A stretch of DNA of 37,064 nt. Origin: Paracoccaceae bacterium. GTDB taxonomy: Bacteria; Pseudomonadota; Alphaproteobacteria; Rhodobacterales; Rhodobacteraceae. Both the position numbers and the translations under genes were made by a program. The DNA is taken from the NCBI GenBank assembly GCA_020832445.1, contig JAFIEO010000025.1:1-37064 (forward strand), read 5' to 3'. Of the stretch, positions 22,875 through 29,698 are shown one piece after another (the first letter of the stretch is position 1; every line of letters begins with the position of its first letter). The notes beneath the pieces were generated by a model that saw only the letters and a list, made by a program, of their open reading frames with translations, did not search any database and was not told the origin of the DNA.

Positions 22875-25429
22875 GCGACACCTGCCTGCACCACAAAAAC
22901 TGCCGCAGTGATTATGGCCGTAATCGCGGTAAAGGCCTGCCAGCTTGCCCATGCAGGGATCGCACCAACACCCGTGTGCGGCGAAATTTCGCCACGCCGG
23001 AACTGGTCGGCGGTGAACGCGGCCATCGCACCCGCCACCACCACATGCAGCCCGACATAGCCCGCCATGGCCGCACGCAGCGCATCACGCGCATGGGCGC
23101 GCGGGTCGTCCAGTTGCGTGACCAGCCATGCCAGCACGACAAGCGCCACAAGGTTGCACACCAACCCCGCCCATGACGCCCAGCGCCCTGCCCGCCCCCT
23201 GGTCAACAACCGCGCGGCACCTGCGCCCAACGCAAGTGCAGCGGCAATGCCCGCCAGACCAAGGGCCACTGAACTGTTTTGCACCAGTGCGGGCGGTGGC
23301 GGCGGCCCCTGGGTGACGACTGACAAAAACGCCAGCCCGAACAGCAGCGATGCAAACAACGCGCCATCCGCCACCAGAAGCGCATGCACCCCGCTTTGCG
23401 CCAGGGTCGGGCGCGTTGCGCGGTGATGCACCGGCACCGTTGTCCCCGGTGCAATCGTGACCGCGTGCAAATCCCCCAAGGGCGCCATGCCGCGCACCCA
23501 TATCCAGACCAGCACTGCAACCGGCAGCAACGCAACAGCCGCGATCGCATACAGGCTGGCCAGCATCAACAGCACAAACACCGCGATGGACCCCGCCAGC
23601 ACCAAAGGCAGCGCCGTGTTGCCCGGCAGCACCGCAACATGACAGGGCCGCGCAGCGCCCGCGCTGGTGACAAGCACTTCACGCCGCCCGCGCGGCGCAC
23701 CGGCCAGCGCACCGATCCCGCGCGCCAGCGCCTGAATGACATCGCGCGCAGGCCCGCCCTGATGGCGCACCAACGGAAGCGAGGCAAAATTGTAATTGGG
23801 TGACGGCACCGGCATCGCCCAGTCCAGCGTCGGCGCGCGCCACGGGTCGCGGCGCGCGCGTTTGCCAAGGCTGGCCTGCAAGATCAGATCCAGCGCAAAC
23901 ATGGCGAAACCGATGGTCAGCACGAACCCGAAGATCGACGATGTCAGATTCAGCGACATCCATTCGGGATTGTCGGGATACACATCAATCCGGCGCGGCA
24001 TGCCCAGCAGACCAGTCAGGTGCATGATGAAAAACGTGCCATGGAACCCCAGCAGAATGACCCAGAACGCGGCCTCTCCCAGCCCGTTGACACGTGCCTT
24101 GCCGGTGATCAGCGGCATCCAGTATGTGGCCGCCGCCATCATGGGAAACACAAACCCGCCGATCAGCACATAATGCAGATGCGCCGTCACAAAGGCCGTG
24201 TCATGCGCCTGCCAGTTGAAGGGGACGATGGCCAGCATCACCCCCGTCAGCCCCCCCATCACGAAGGTCAGGAAAAACCCCAGAATATGCAGCATCGGCA
24301 AATGCAGCTCTGGCCGCCCCTTCCACATGGTGCCGATCCACGCGAACACCTGCACCGCTGTGGGCACCGCCACCAGCACCGATGCGGCGGAAAAGAACGC
24401 CAGCGCCATATGCGGAATGCCCACCGTGAACATGTGGTGCACCCATAGTCCGAAGGACAGGAACACCAGCCCCAGAATGGCGGCCACAATCGCGCCATAG
24501 CCCAGAATGGGCGTGCGGCACATAACGGGAATGATGGTGGACATGGCCCCTGCCGCAGGCAGAAAGATGATATACACCTCCGGGTGGCCAAACAGCCAAA
24601 ACAGGTGTTGCCACAACAGCGGGTCCCCCCCGCGGGCCACATCGAAAAACGGCCAGTCAAAGGCGCGCTCCACCTCCAGCAGCACCGACCCCGCAATCAG
24701 TGGCGGAAACCCCACCAGCATCATCGCACTGGTGCCCAGCATATACCACGCAAACAGCGGCATTTCGGTCAGCTTCATCCCCGGTGCGCGTTGGCGCAGA
24801 ATGGTGACGGTAATTTCCACCGCCGCCGCGATGGCCGAAATTTCCACGAAGGTCACCCCCAGCAGCCAGACATCGGCATTTATGCCGGGGCTGTGCGTGG
24901 CATCGGACAGCGGCGTATACATGAACCAGCCGTCGCGCGGGGCCACACCGAACAAAAGCGCCGTCAGCATGATCAGCCCGCCAAACAGATAGCACCAATA
25001 CCCCAGCGCGGTCAGGCGCGGGAATGCCATATCGCGCGTGCCCAGCAGTTTCGGCAACAGCCAGATGCCCAACCCCTCCAGCATGGGAATGGCAAACAGG
25101 AACATCATGATGCTGCCATGCATGGTGAATATCTGGTTATACAGTTCTGTATCCAGAAACGCGCCCTGCGGGGTGGCAAGCTGCGCGCGGATCAGCATCG
25201 ACAAGATGCCGCCAATGGCAAAGAACACAAACGCCGTCGCCATAAAACGCAGGCCCAGCGTTGTGTGACTAACTGCCGTCACCTGCCCCCAAAACCCGCG
25301 ATCATTGGCCCAGACGCGCGCCAATTCGCGGTGCAACTGCAAGGCGCGTTGCGGCGGGTTGGCGCGAATATCTGCCGGTGCGGTGCCGTCAGACAGCGGG
25401 GGCGGGTTTGGGTTTGGGGCGTCGGTCAT
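22871..25429 (-). CDS. ctaD: cytochrome c oxidase, fused subunits I and III
   Basis: An 852-residue haem-copper oxidase core subunit fused to a subunit III domain. Residues 1-560 are subunit I: low-spin haem ligands H104 (FTMHGSIMMF) and H419, high-spin haem ligand H417 (TAHLHYVLIGG), copper-B ligands H282, H331 and H332 (GHPEVY, WVHHMF), the cross-linked tyrosine Y286 and the D-channel glutamate E284; D133 occupies the D-channel entrance. Where A1 oxidases carry the K-channel lysine (TGIKVFSW), this protein has TAVQVFAW, with Q360. Residues about 600-852 form a five-to-seven-helix subunit III-like part (TLAQSGVHALLVADGALFASLLFG). The enzyme should reduce oxygen with electrons delivered by subunit II. 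It overlaps both neighbours by 4 bp. Confidence 0.9.
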   Translation of the reverse strand: MTDAPNPNPPPLSDGTAPADIRANPPQRALQLHRELARVWANDRGFWGQVTAVSHTTLGLRFMATAFVFFAIGGILSMLIRAQLATPQGAFLDTELYNQIFTMHGSIMMFLFAIPMLEGLGIWLLPKLLGTRDMAFPRLTALGYWCYLFGGLIMLTALLFGVAPRDGWFMYTPLSDATHSPGINADVWLLGVTFVEISAIAAAVEITVTILRQRAPGMKLTEMPLFAWYMLGTSAMMLVGFPPLIAGSVLLEVERAFDWPFFDVARGGDPLLWQHLFWLFGHPEVYIIFLPAAGAMSTIIPVMCRTPILGYGAIVAAILGLVFLSFGLWVHHMFTVGIPHMALAFFSAASVLVAVPTAVQVFAWIGTMWKGRPELHLPMLHILGFFLTFVMGGLTGVMLAIVPFNWQAHDTAFVTAHLHYVLIGGFVFPMMAAATYWMPLITGKARVNGLGEAAFWVILLGFHGTFFIMHLTGLLGMPRRIDVYPDNPEWMSLNLTSSIFGFVLTIGFAMFALDLILQASLGKRARRDPWRAPTLDWAMPVPSPNYNFASLPLVRHQGGPARDVIQALARGIGALAGAPRGRREVLVTSAGAARPCHVAVLPGNTALPLVLAGSIAVFVLLMLASLYAIAAVALLPVAVLVWIWVRGMAPLGDLHAVTIAPGTTVPVHHRATRPTLAQSGVHALLVADGALFASLLFGLAFLSVVTQGPPPPPALVQNSSVALGLAGIAAALALGAGAARLLTRGRAGRWASWAGLVCNLVALVVLAWLVTQLDDPRAHARDALRAAMAGYVGLHVVVAGAMAAFTADQFRRGEISPHTGVGAIPAWASWQAFTAITAIITAAVFVVQAGVA

Positions 25430-26094
25430 GGCCTGTCCTGCGTCGCGTCGGGGTCGGCGGGGGGCCAGTCATCATGTGCGATCACCTCAAAGCGCATGGC
25501 CGCATGCCCCAGCCCGCAAAATTCTGCACACAGCCCGTCAAACCGGCCAGCACTGTCGGCCTGAACGCGCAGGCGGTTCACACGGCCGGGAATGGCATCA
25601 ATCTTGCCGCCAAGGCGCGGCACCCAGAACGAATGGATCACATCTTGTGACGTGATCAGAATATCCACCGGCTGGCCTGCGGGAATATGCAGCGTGCCTT
25701 CGCCTTCGACCAACTGGCCGCCGGCACCATCATGGGCGAATTCCCAGCCCCATTGAAACGCATGCGCGCGCACAGTCACTGCGCCATCGTCACGCGGCAA
25801 AATGCGTTCGCCCACCCACAACCCTGCGGCCAGAACCATGCTTAAAACCGCCAGCGAGAACCACAGGCCCAGACCAAATACCCAGCGTTTTTGTGTGGTT
25901 TCGCGGGGCCGCCCGAACGCGACCGCAAGCAGCACCAGCACAAAGACAGTGATCAGCCCCGCGCCTGCGAACATGCCCCACCACAGCCATGCAATATCGC
26001 GCGCGATATGCCCGCCGGGGTCCAGTGTGGACAGCGGCCCCGAACACCCGACCAACGCTACGGGCGCGGCCCATATCGCATACCGCACCGTCAT
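25426..26094 (-). CDS. coxB: cytochrome c oxidase subunit II
   Basis: A 222-residue subunit II that accepts electrons from cytochrome c through its binuclear copper A centre. The signal sequence ends in a lipobox-like VALVGC (C17), so it may be lipid-anchored. Two membrane helices follow (about 36-60 and 73-95), then a cupredoxin domain. All copper A ligands are visible: the histidine in DVIHSFWVP, and CAEFCGLGHAAM (two Cys, Glu, His, Met). VRAHAFQWGWEF is the aromatic electron-entry segment. No cytochrome c domain is attached, so it is not a caa3 fusion. Its start overlaps the CopD-like gene stop by 4 bp. Confidence 0.92.
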   Translation of the reverse strand: MTVRYAIWAAPVALVGCSGPLSTLDPGGHIARDIAWLWWGMFAGAGLITVFVLVLLAVAFGRPRETTQKRWVFGLGLWFSLAVLSMVLAAGLWVGERILPRDDGAVTVRAHAFQWGWEFAHDGAGGQLVEGEGTLHIPAGQPVDILITSQDVIHSFWVPRLGGKIDAIPGRVNRLRVQADSAGRFDGLCAEFCGLGHAAMRFEVIAHDDWPPADPDATQDRP

Positions 26095-26597
26095 AAGGGA
26101 TCAAGCCGCGCTGGAATGGTATGTCCGCGCGGCTCGCGCAGGAATTCGGGGAACAGCGCAATCAGATCATCCAGCGCGGGCTTGGCCAGCACCAGCCACA
26201 GCACCAGCCCCATCAGGGGAACCAGTATCACCAGCGCCAGCGCGGCAGGTGGCAGGCGGTAGGCATTGCGCCGCTCTCCCGCCAGCACGATCACATGCCC
26301 CAGCCATGCATGCACCACCACCATACCGGACACGGCAACCAGCTTGGCCAGCATCCAGATATCCAGCACTTCAAGGGCAAAAATCAGCACCGTTCCCGCA
26401 GAAATGGCAATAACCGCAGCGGGCGTCAGCACCAGCCTGTAGGCGTGATGCGTCAGCCAGCGGAATTCGGTGAAGCCTGCCTGATCGCGCGCGGCATAAT
26501 CACGCCTGTGCGTCTGGATGACGATCGGCAGCAAGATCAGCCCGGCGCACCAGACCGACAACGCGGCGATATGCAGCGCCTTGAGCAGGGCAATCAT
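26091..26597 (-). CDS. CopD-like/HemJ-like membrane protein of the oxidase operon
   Basis: A 168-residue protein with four membrane segments. LLKALHIAALSVWCAGLILLP near the start and FRWLTHHAYRLVLTPAAVIA place histidines within helices in the manner of CopD or UPF0093/HemJ-like proteins; ISAGTVLIF and WLGHVIVLAGERRN follow. It is likely needed for copper or haem supply or for assembly of the oxidase; this role is inferred from context. The start at 26597 overlaps the CtaG-like stop by 4 bp. Confidence 0.65.
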   Translation of the reverse strand: MIALLKALHIAALSVWCAGLILLPIVIQTHRRDYAARDQAGFTEFRWLTHHAYRLVLTPAAVIAISAGTVLIFALEVLDIWMLAKLVAVSGMVVVHAWLGHVIVLAGERRNAYRLPPAALALVILVPLMGLVLWLVLAKPALDDLIALFPEFLREPRGHTIPARLDPL

Positions 26598-27316
26598 GCG
26601 CGCGCCCCCTGCCACAGGGCCTGCCATATCATGATCGCGGCCAGAATGCCCAAGGGCACCATCCCCGGCACCCACATGATCAGGCCCGCCAGTTGCTGAT
26701 CTTCCAGCGCGCTGAACCCGAACCGCGGCGCATGGGCCAGATGTTCCATGTAAAACGCGCGGGGGGCGAAGGTCAGCAACGCGCCAAGCACCCCCATCTG
26801 GCCCACAAGTGACACCAGCCAGACCAGACCGGCAACATTATCACGCCGCTGCCCCAGAAGGGCCGACCAGAACATCCAGCCTGGCATGATCAATGCCAGC
26901 TGCAACCCCCAATAGACCGATGCACTGTCCCATGCAGCGCTATAGATCACCGGCAAATGCCACAGCCATAATGCGCCCGACAGCATAAGAAACACCAAAG
27001 CCTGCGGGCCGCGTCGCAACGGAAACGCCAGCGCAAGCGCCGGTGCCAACAGCACAATCACCACCAGATGATGCAGCGTGCGTGCGGAAAACAGCGCAAC
27101 CGTCATTGCACATAGCGGCGACACGAACGCCAGCACGGCTGCAAATATGGCAACCCCGAAGGCGCGCTTGCGCAGGACGCCCTGATCACGCAACTGCCAA
27201 AAGCCGCCTATGGCCAAAGCGCCAAGGCAGCCGATCAGCACGGGGTCAAGGTTCCACGCCGTGATCCATGCATGCGGGTCAGGCGCCGGTCCGCAATAGG
27301 GAAGGTCAGGTTTCAT
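26594..27316 (-). CDS. cytochrome c oxidase assembly protein, caa3-type CtaG family
   Basis: A 240-residue protein with about seven membrane helices, of the caa3_CtaG family (distinct from the Cox11-type CtaG). Recognisable parts are SPLCAMTVALFSARTLHHLV, the WLWHLPVIYSAA segment and EDQQLAGLIMWVPGM near the end. Members are needed for assembly of terminal oxidases, probably in copper delivery. The start at 27316 follows GGAG. It is the first gene of the oxidase operon; an EcfG-type promoter lies about 35 bp upstream. Confidence 0.85.
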   Translation of the reverse strand: MKPDLPYCGPAPDPHAWITAWNLDPVLIGCLGALAIGGFWQLRDQGVLRKRAFGVAIFAAVLAFVSPLCAMTVALFSARTLHHLVVIVLLAPALALAFPLRRGPQALVFLMLSGALWLWHLPVIYSAAWDSASVYWGLQLALIMPGWMFWSALLGQRRDNVAGLVWLVSLVGQMGVLGALLTFAPRAFYMEHLAHAPRFGFSALEDQQLAGLIMWVPGMVPLGILAAIMIWQALWQGARA

Positions 27317-27348
27317 CACACTCCAGTGTTGACCATGTCTTGTGATCC

Positions 27349-27374
27349 AACGCAGCGCGGGGCGTCGCGGTTCC
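27349..27374 (-). promoter_or_regulatory. EcfG-type promoter for the oxidase operon
   Basis: Minus strand GGAAC, 17-bp spacer, CGTT. The predicted transcription start is about 26 nt before the CtaG-like ATG. Exact consensus. Confidence 0.75.
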
Positions 27375-27381
27375 GCCAAAA

Positions 27382-27481
27382 GCAAGTTCAGAAAAAGCTG
27401 ACAGACTTTTTCGGGTCGAAATTACGACAAATCAGAAACTTAGTGTCTATCTGGCGATTCAACGAAAAGCCGGAACACTTT
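27382..27481 (+). repeat. dispersed intergenic repeat, copy B
   Basis: About 100 bp matching 19115-19210 in the same orientation. The first 49 bp differ at about 8 positions; the hairpin GAAAAAG...CTTTTTC and the block TCTGGCGATTCA are kept. The middle has small insertions. The two copies flank the AI-2E and oxidase genes as direct repeats about 8.2 kb apart. Confidence 0.7.
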
Positions 27482-27499
27482 GACCGCGCACGACATGAC

Positions 27500-27526
27500 A
27501 AGGGCGCGGCAAATGCACGCGCCCTT
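27500..27526 (-). terminator. hairpin behind the 25-residue peptide gene
   Basis: AAGGGCGCG and CGCGCCCTT form a 9-bp stem with a 9-nt loop about 25 bp after the small gene's stop. It lacks a T run, so it may be a weak terminator or a stabilising stem. Confidence 0.35.
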
Positions 27527-27549
27527 GGTCACCAGATTAATGGGTGCGA

Positions 27550-27627
27550 TCAGAACACACCGAACAGAAACAACAGAATAATCAACGGAATCGGAACGCC
27601 GATCGCCCACAATAATATTCCACGCAT
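27550..27627 (-). CDS. 25-residue membrane peptide
   Basis: A tiny gene that reads MRGILLWAIGVPIP, then LIILLFLFGVF and TGA. Nearly the whole peptide is one hydrophobic helix with a proline kink. Supporting evidence is strong for its size: an AAAGGAAG ribosome-binding site 6-8 bp before the ATG, an exact EcfG-type promoter ending about 50 bp before the ATG, and a hairpin after the stop. Similar MRGILLW-type peptides are, as far as I recall, annotated as hypothetical proteins in other proteobacteria. Function unknown; likely inserted in the inner membrane under stress. Confidence 0.65.
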   Translation of the reverse strand: MRGILLWAIGVPIPLIILLFLFGVF

Positions 27628-27676
27628 CTTATCTTCCTTTCGCTGTCAAAACAGGTTTCATTTGCGTCGTGTACAT

Positions 27677-27701
27677 AACGGGCAAGACTTCCCAAGGTTC
27701 C
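27677..27701 (-). promoter_or_regulatory. EcfG-type promoter for the 25-residue peptide
   Basis: Minus strand GGAAC, 16-bp spacer, CGTT, exact consensus; predicted leader about 45 nt. Confidence 0.8.
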
Positions 27702-27732
27702 GAAATACTTTCTCAAATCATTGATAAAAAAC

Positions 27733-27761
27733 AAAAAGCCCCGCCGGAAACCGGCGGGGCT
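27733..27761 (-). terminator. rho-independent terminator of the PRC-barrel gene
   Basis: On the minus strand AGCCCCGCCGG, TTT loop, CCGGCGGGGCT (11-bp stem), followed by TTTT-G-TTTTTT. A strong terminator about 43 bp after the PRC-barrel stop codon. Confidence 0.92.
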
Positions 27762-27803
27762 GCTTGGTATGTTCACAGGGAGGTTTCCCTGACCGATATC
27801 GGA

Positions 27804-28736
27804 TTACCCTTCGTATTCAGGCAGGCTTTCCAGTTGTTCTTGCGTCATCGAAACGTCAACACGCACGTCGCCATCGGCGTCACTCCACAGGATGTCGACG
27901 TCACCGACTTCAAGGGCGATGGTGTGGCTTCCAAGGCCAAGAAACCCGCCCACATCAATGACAAGATGGGTCATGGTGCCATCATCGGCCATAACAACGT
28001 CATCGACCGTGGCGATATTGTCGCCTTCGCCACCATAGACATCAGCACCCAGCAGGTTTTCAGCGGTGCGGTCTTGCTCGGGCATTTCGCTGTAGCCGTC
28101 CATCGCGGGGGTCGCGGACTGTTCGGTCATGGCATCGCCTTGCCCTTGCATGCCCGTATTCTGACCGGCGGACGCATCATCATAGACCTGCGCTTCATAG
28201 CCGATTGTCAGTTGCTCTTCGTCCCATTCCGGCAGGGCTTCAAGCTGGTCCTGGCTCATGGCGGCCACGACAAAGAAATCGGACAGGTCTTCTGGTGCGG
28301 TCTCATCGGCCACGAAATACAGATCGCTGATATCAACCATCACAGTGCGTGCGCCCAGACCCAGGAAACCACCGACATCAATCAAGACGCCGCGAACTTC
28401 GCCGTCCTTGGTCATGACAATGTCCTGAATATCGCCGACATTTTCCCATGTGTCGCGTTCGGACACAAAGGCATCACTGCTTTCCCAGCGCATGCTGGTA
28501 CGATCCCATGCACTGGTATCTTCGGCAGCGCGGTCCTGTGTCAGGGTGCGGGTTTGTTCGGTGTCCAGCGTGTACAGGTTCTTGCCGGTAAAATCAGATG
28601 ACAGGAATGCCGGAATGAACTGGCCGGACTCTGTCATGGCGGCTGCGTCACCATTCATTGTGGTGTCGCTTGTCTGTGCAACTGCCCCCATCGAGGTTAC
28701 AGCAACAATGGCGGTGGTAAGCATAAGCTTGTTCAT
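27804..28736 (-). CDS. exported tandem PRC-barrel protein
   Basis: A 310-residue protein with a Sec signal peptide (MNKLMLTTAIVAVTSMGAVA, cleaved near AVA-QT) and two PRC-barrel domains. Each carries the same core: VGDIQDIVMTKDGEVRGVLI then DVGGFLGLGARTV (about 100-135), and TVDDVVMADDGTMTHLVI then DVGGFLGLGSHTI (about 245-275). A Gln/Met-rich, acidic linker joins them. PRC-barrels are small beta-barrels found in RNA-processing and photosynthetic proteins; periplasmic tandem forms are common in Alphaproteobacteria with unknown function. TAGGAGAG precedes the ATG at 28736. A near-consensus EcfG-type promoter lies upstream and a strong terminator downstream, so it is a single-gene unit. Confidence 0.85.
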   Translation of the reverse strand: MNKLMLTTAIVAVTSMGAVAQTSDTTMNGDAAAMTESGQFIPAFLSSDFTGKNLYTLDTEQTRTLTQDRAAEDTSAWDRTSMRWESSDAFVSERDTWENVGDIQDIVMTKDGEVRGVLIDVGGFLGLGARTVMVDISDLYFVADETAPEDLSDFFVVAAMSQDQLEALPEWDEEQLTIGYEAQVYDDASAGQNTGMQGQGDAMTEQSATPAMDGYSEMPEQDRTAENLLGADVYGGEGDNIATVDDVVMADDGTMTHLVIDVGGFLGLGSHTIALEVGDVDILWSDADGDVRVDVSMTQEQLESLPEYEG

Positions 28737-28786
28737 ACTATTCTCTCCTAAGTTGTATCTGGCCTTCTCAAAGGCTCTGCACATAC

Positions 28787-28811
28787 AACAGCCCGTTGGC
28801 AGCAAAGTTCC
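28787..28811 (-). promoter_or_regulatory. near-consensus EcfG-type promoter for the PRC-barrel gene
   Basis: Minus strand GGAAC, 16-bp spacer, TGTT (one mismatch to CGTT). Position relative to the start codon is like that of the exact sites. An AT-rich stretch lies just upstream. Confidence 0.6.
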
Positions 28812-28934
28812 AATTTTTCTAAAAAATAATAATTATAACAATATCTTATCAAAAATAACGCAAAACAACACCAAGCCAGCTATGGCCTGATGCGATCTGC
28901 AAAATAATTATGGATACCGGGCGCTTGGGTTGTG

Positions 28935-29156
28935 TCAGCGCCGTTCGCGCGAGCGTTCGCGCGCAGGTTTGTCACCCACATCGTCCAAGGCGCCTGACGG
29001 TGCCTGATCAAGATGCTCAATCGGGTGCATACCCAGATCCGCAGTCTGGTCCGTAGGGTATGGCTGGGTTTTATCTGCCCCTTCGGCCTTCAGCTTGTGT
29101 GCTTTCTTGGTATAGTCTTGCTGGGTCTTGTTCGGGGTATTTTCAGGTGTGCTCAT
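28935..29156 (-). CDS. 73-residue hydrophilic protein of unknown function
   Basis: A 73-residue protein with no recognised family. It is hydrophilic and probably disordered: MSTPENTPNKTQQDYTKKAH, then KLKAEGADKTQPYPTDQTAD, a short LGMHPIEHLDQAPSGAL stretch and an arginine-rich end (RERSRERR). I chose the second of two adjacent ATGs (29156; the other is 29159) because AAAGGG is better spaced. An exact EcfG-type promoter with 17-bp spacer lies upstream. Possibly a stress-protective or regulatory small protein; that is inference from context only. Confidence 0.65.
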   Translation of the reverse strand: MSTPENTPNKTQQDYTKKAHKLKAEGADKTQPYPTDQTADLGMHPIEHLDQAPSGALDDVGDKPARERSRERR

Positions 29157-29198
29157 CATCCGCCCTTTCAAGGTCGTATTGCGTGGCATTCATGTAAA

Positions 29199-29224
29199 AA
29201 CGTCTGCCAGCATGAAACGGTTCC
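29199..29224 (-). promoter_or_regulatory. EcfG-type promoter for the 73-residue protein
   Basis: Minus strand GGAAC, 17-bp spacer, CGTT; predicted leader about 35 nt. Confidence 0.75.
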
Positions 29225-29262
29225 TGCCAGGGCGCACATATCGGCGACATTGCGCCCGCAGT

Positions 29263-29290
29263 AAAAAAAACGCTGGCCCGAAGGCCAGCG
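29263..29290 (-). terminator. rho-independent terminator of the PLDc_N gene
   Basis: Minus strand CGCTGGCC, TTCG loop, GGCCAGCG, followed by eight T. A compact and very strong terminator with the stable UUCG tetraloop. Confidence 0.95.
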
Positions 29291-29335
29291 CAAGGTATGC
29301 CGATTGGGCGTCACCATTCGACACGAGGGAAAGTT

Positions 29336-29518
29336 TCAGCCTTTCTTGGGACCGGCGATGAACCAGATGATCAGGCCGACAACGGGAAACAGCAGAACAA
29401 GCAATATCCACAAGACCTTTTGTCCCTGACTGGACCCTGACCCCAAGATCGACACAGCCGCCCAGATGACCAGCGCCAGATGGATAATACCCAGAAAACC
29501 TGTGAAATTCGCATTCAT
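29336..29518 (-). CDS. PLDc_N domain membrane protein
   Basis: A 60-residue protein with two membrane helices (about 6-24 and 33-54) of the phospholipase D nuclease N-terminal family: VLWILLVLLFPVVGLIIWFI followed by AGPKKG. Members are short integral membrane proteins, sometimes fused to other domains, of unknown biochemical role. Two ATGs (29527 and 29518) are in frame; the second fits the GAAGAGG site far better. It has its own exact EcfG-type promoter and a strong terminator, so it is a single-gene stress unit. Confidence 0.82.
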   Translation of the reverse strand: MNANFTGFLGIIHLALVIWAAVSILGSGSSQGQKVLWILLVLLFPVVGLIIWFIAGPKKG

Positions 29519-29555
29519 AGAATTCATGCCTCTTCAGTTAAACCATCTGACACCA

Positions 29556-29580
29556 AACGCGTTCATGTGCATTCGGTTCC
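29556..29580 (-). promoter_or_regulatory. EcfG-type promoter for the PLDc_N gene
   Basis: Minus strand GGAAC, 16-bp spacer, CGTT; predicted leader about 30 nt. Confidence 0.8.
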
Positions 29581-29601
29581 GCAAAAACATCAGGTTACAG
29601 C

Positions 29602-29694
29602 TTACCCCATGACAGCCTGTGCCAACCAGCCTGCAAGGGCGACAGCCAGCGCAATCATCGACAGTGCAAAGATAAGGGCAAGTTTCGGGCGCAT
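29602..29694 (-). CDS. putative 30-residue membrane peptide
   Basis: A short frame reading MRPKLALIFALSMIALAVAL, then AGWLAQAVMG and TAA. It has a basic start and a single helix, like many real small membrane proteins. It begins 4 bp after the stop codon of the ferric-reductase-like gene, so translation could be coupled, but there is no visible ribosome-binding site. A chance frame cannot be excluded. Confidence 0.4.
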   Translation of the reverse strand: MRPKLALIFALSMIALAVALAGWLAQAVMG

Positions 29695-29698
29695 GATG

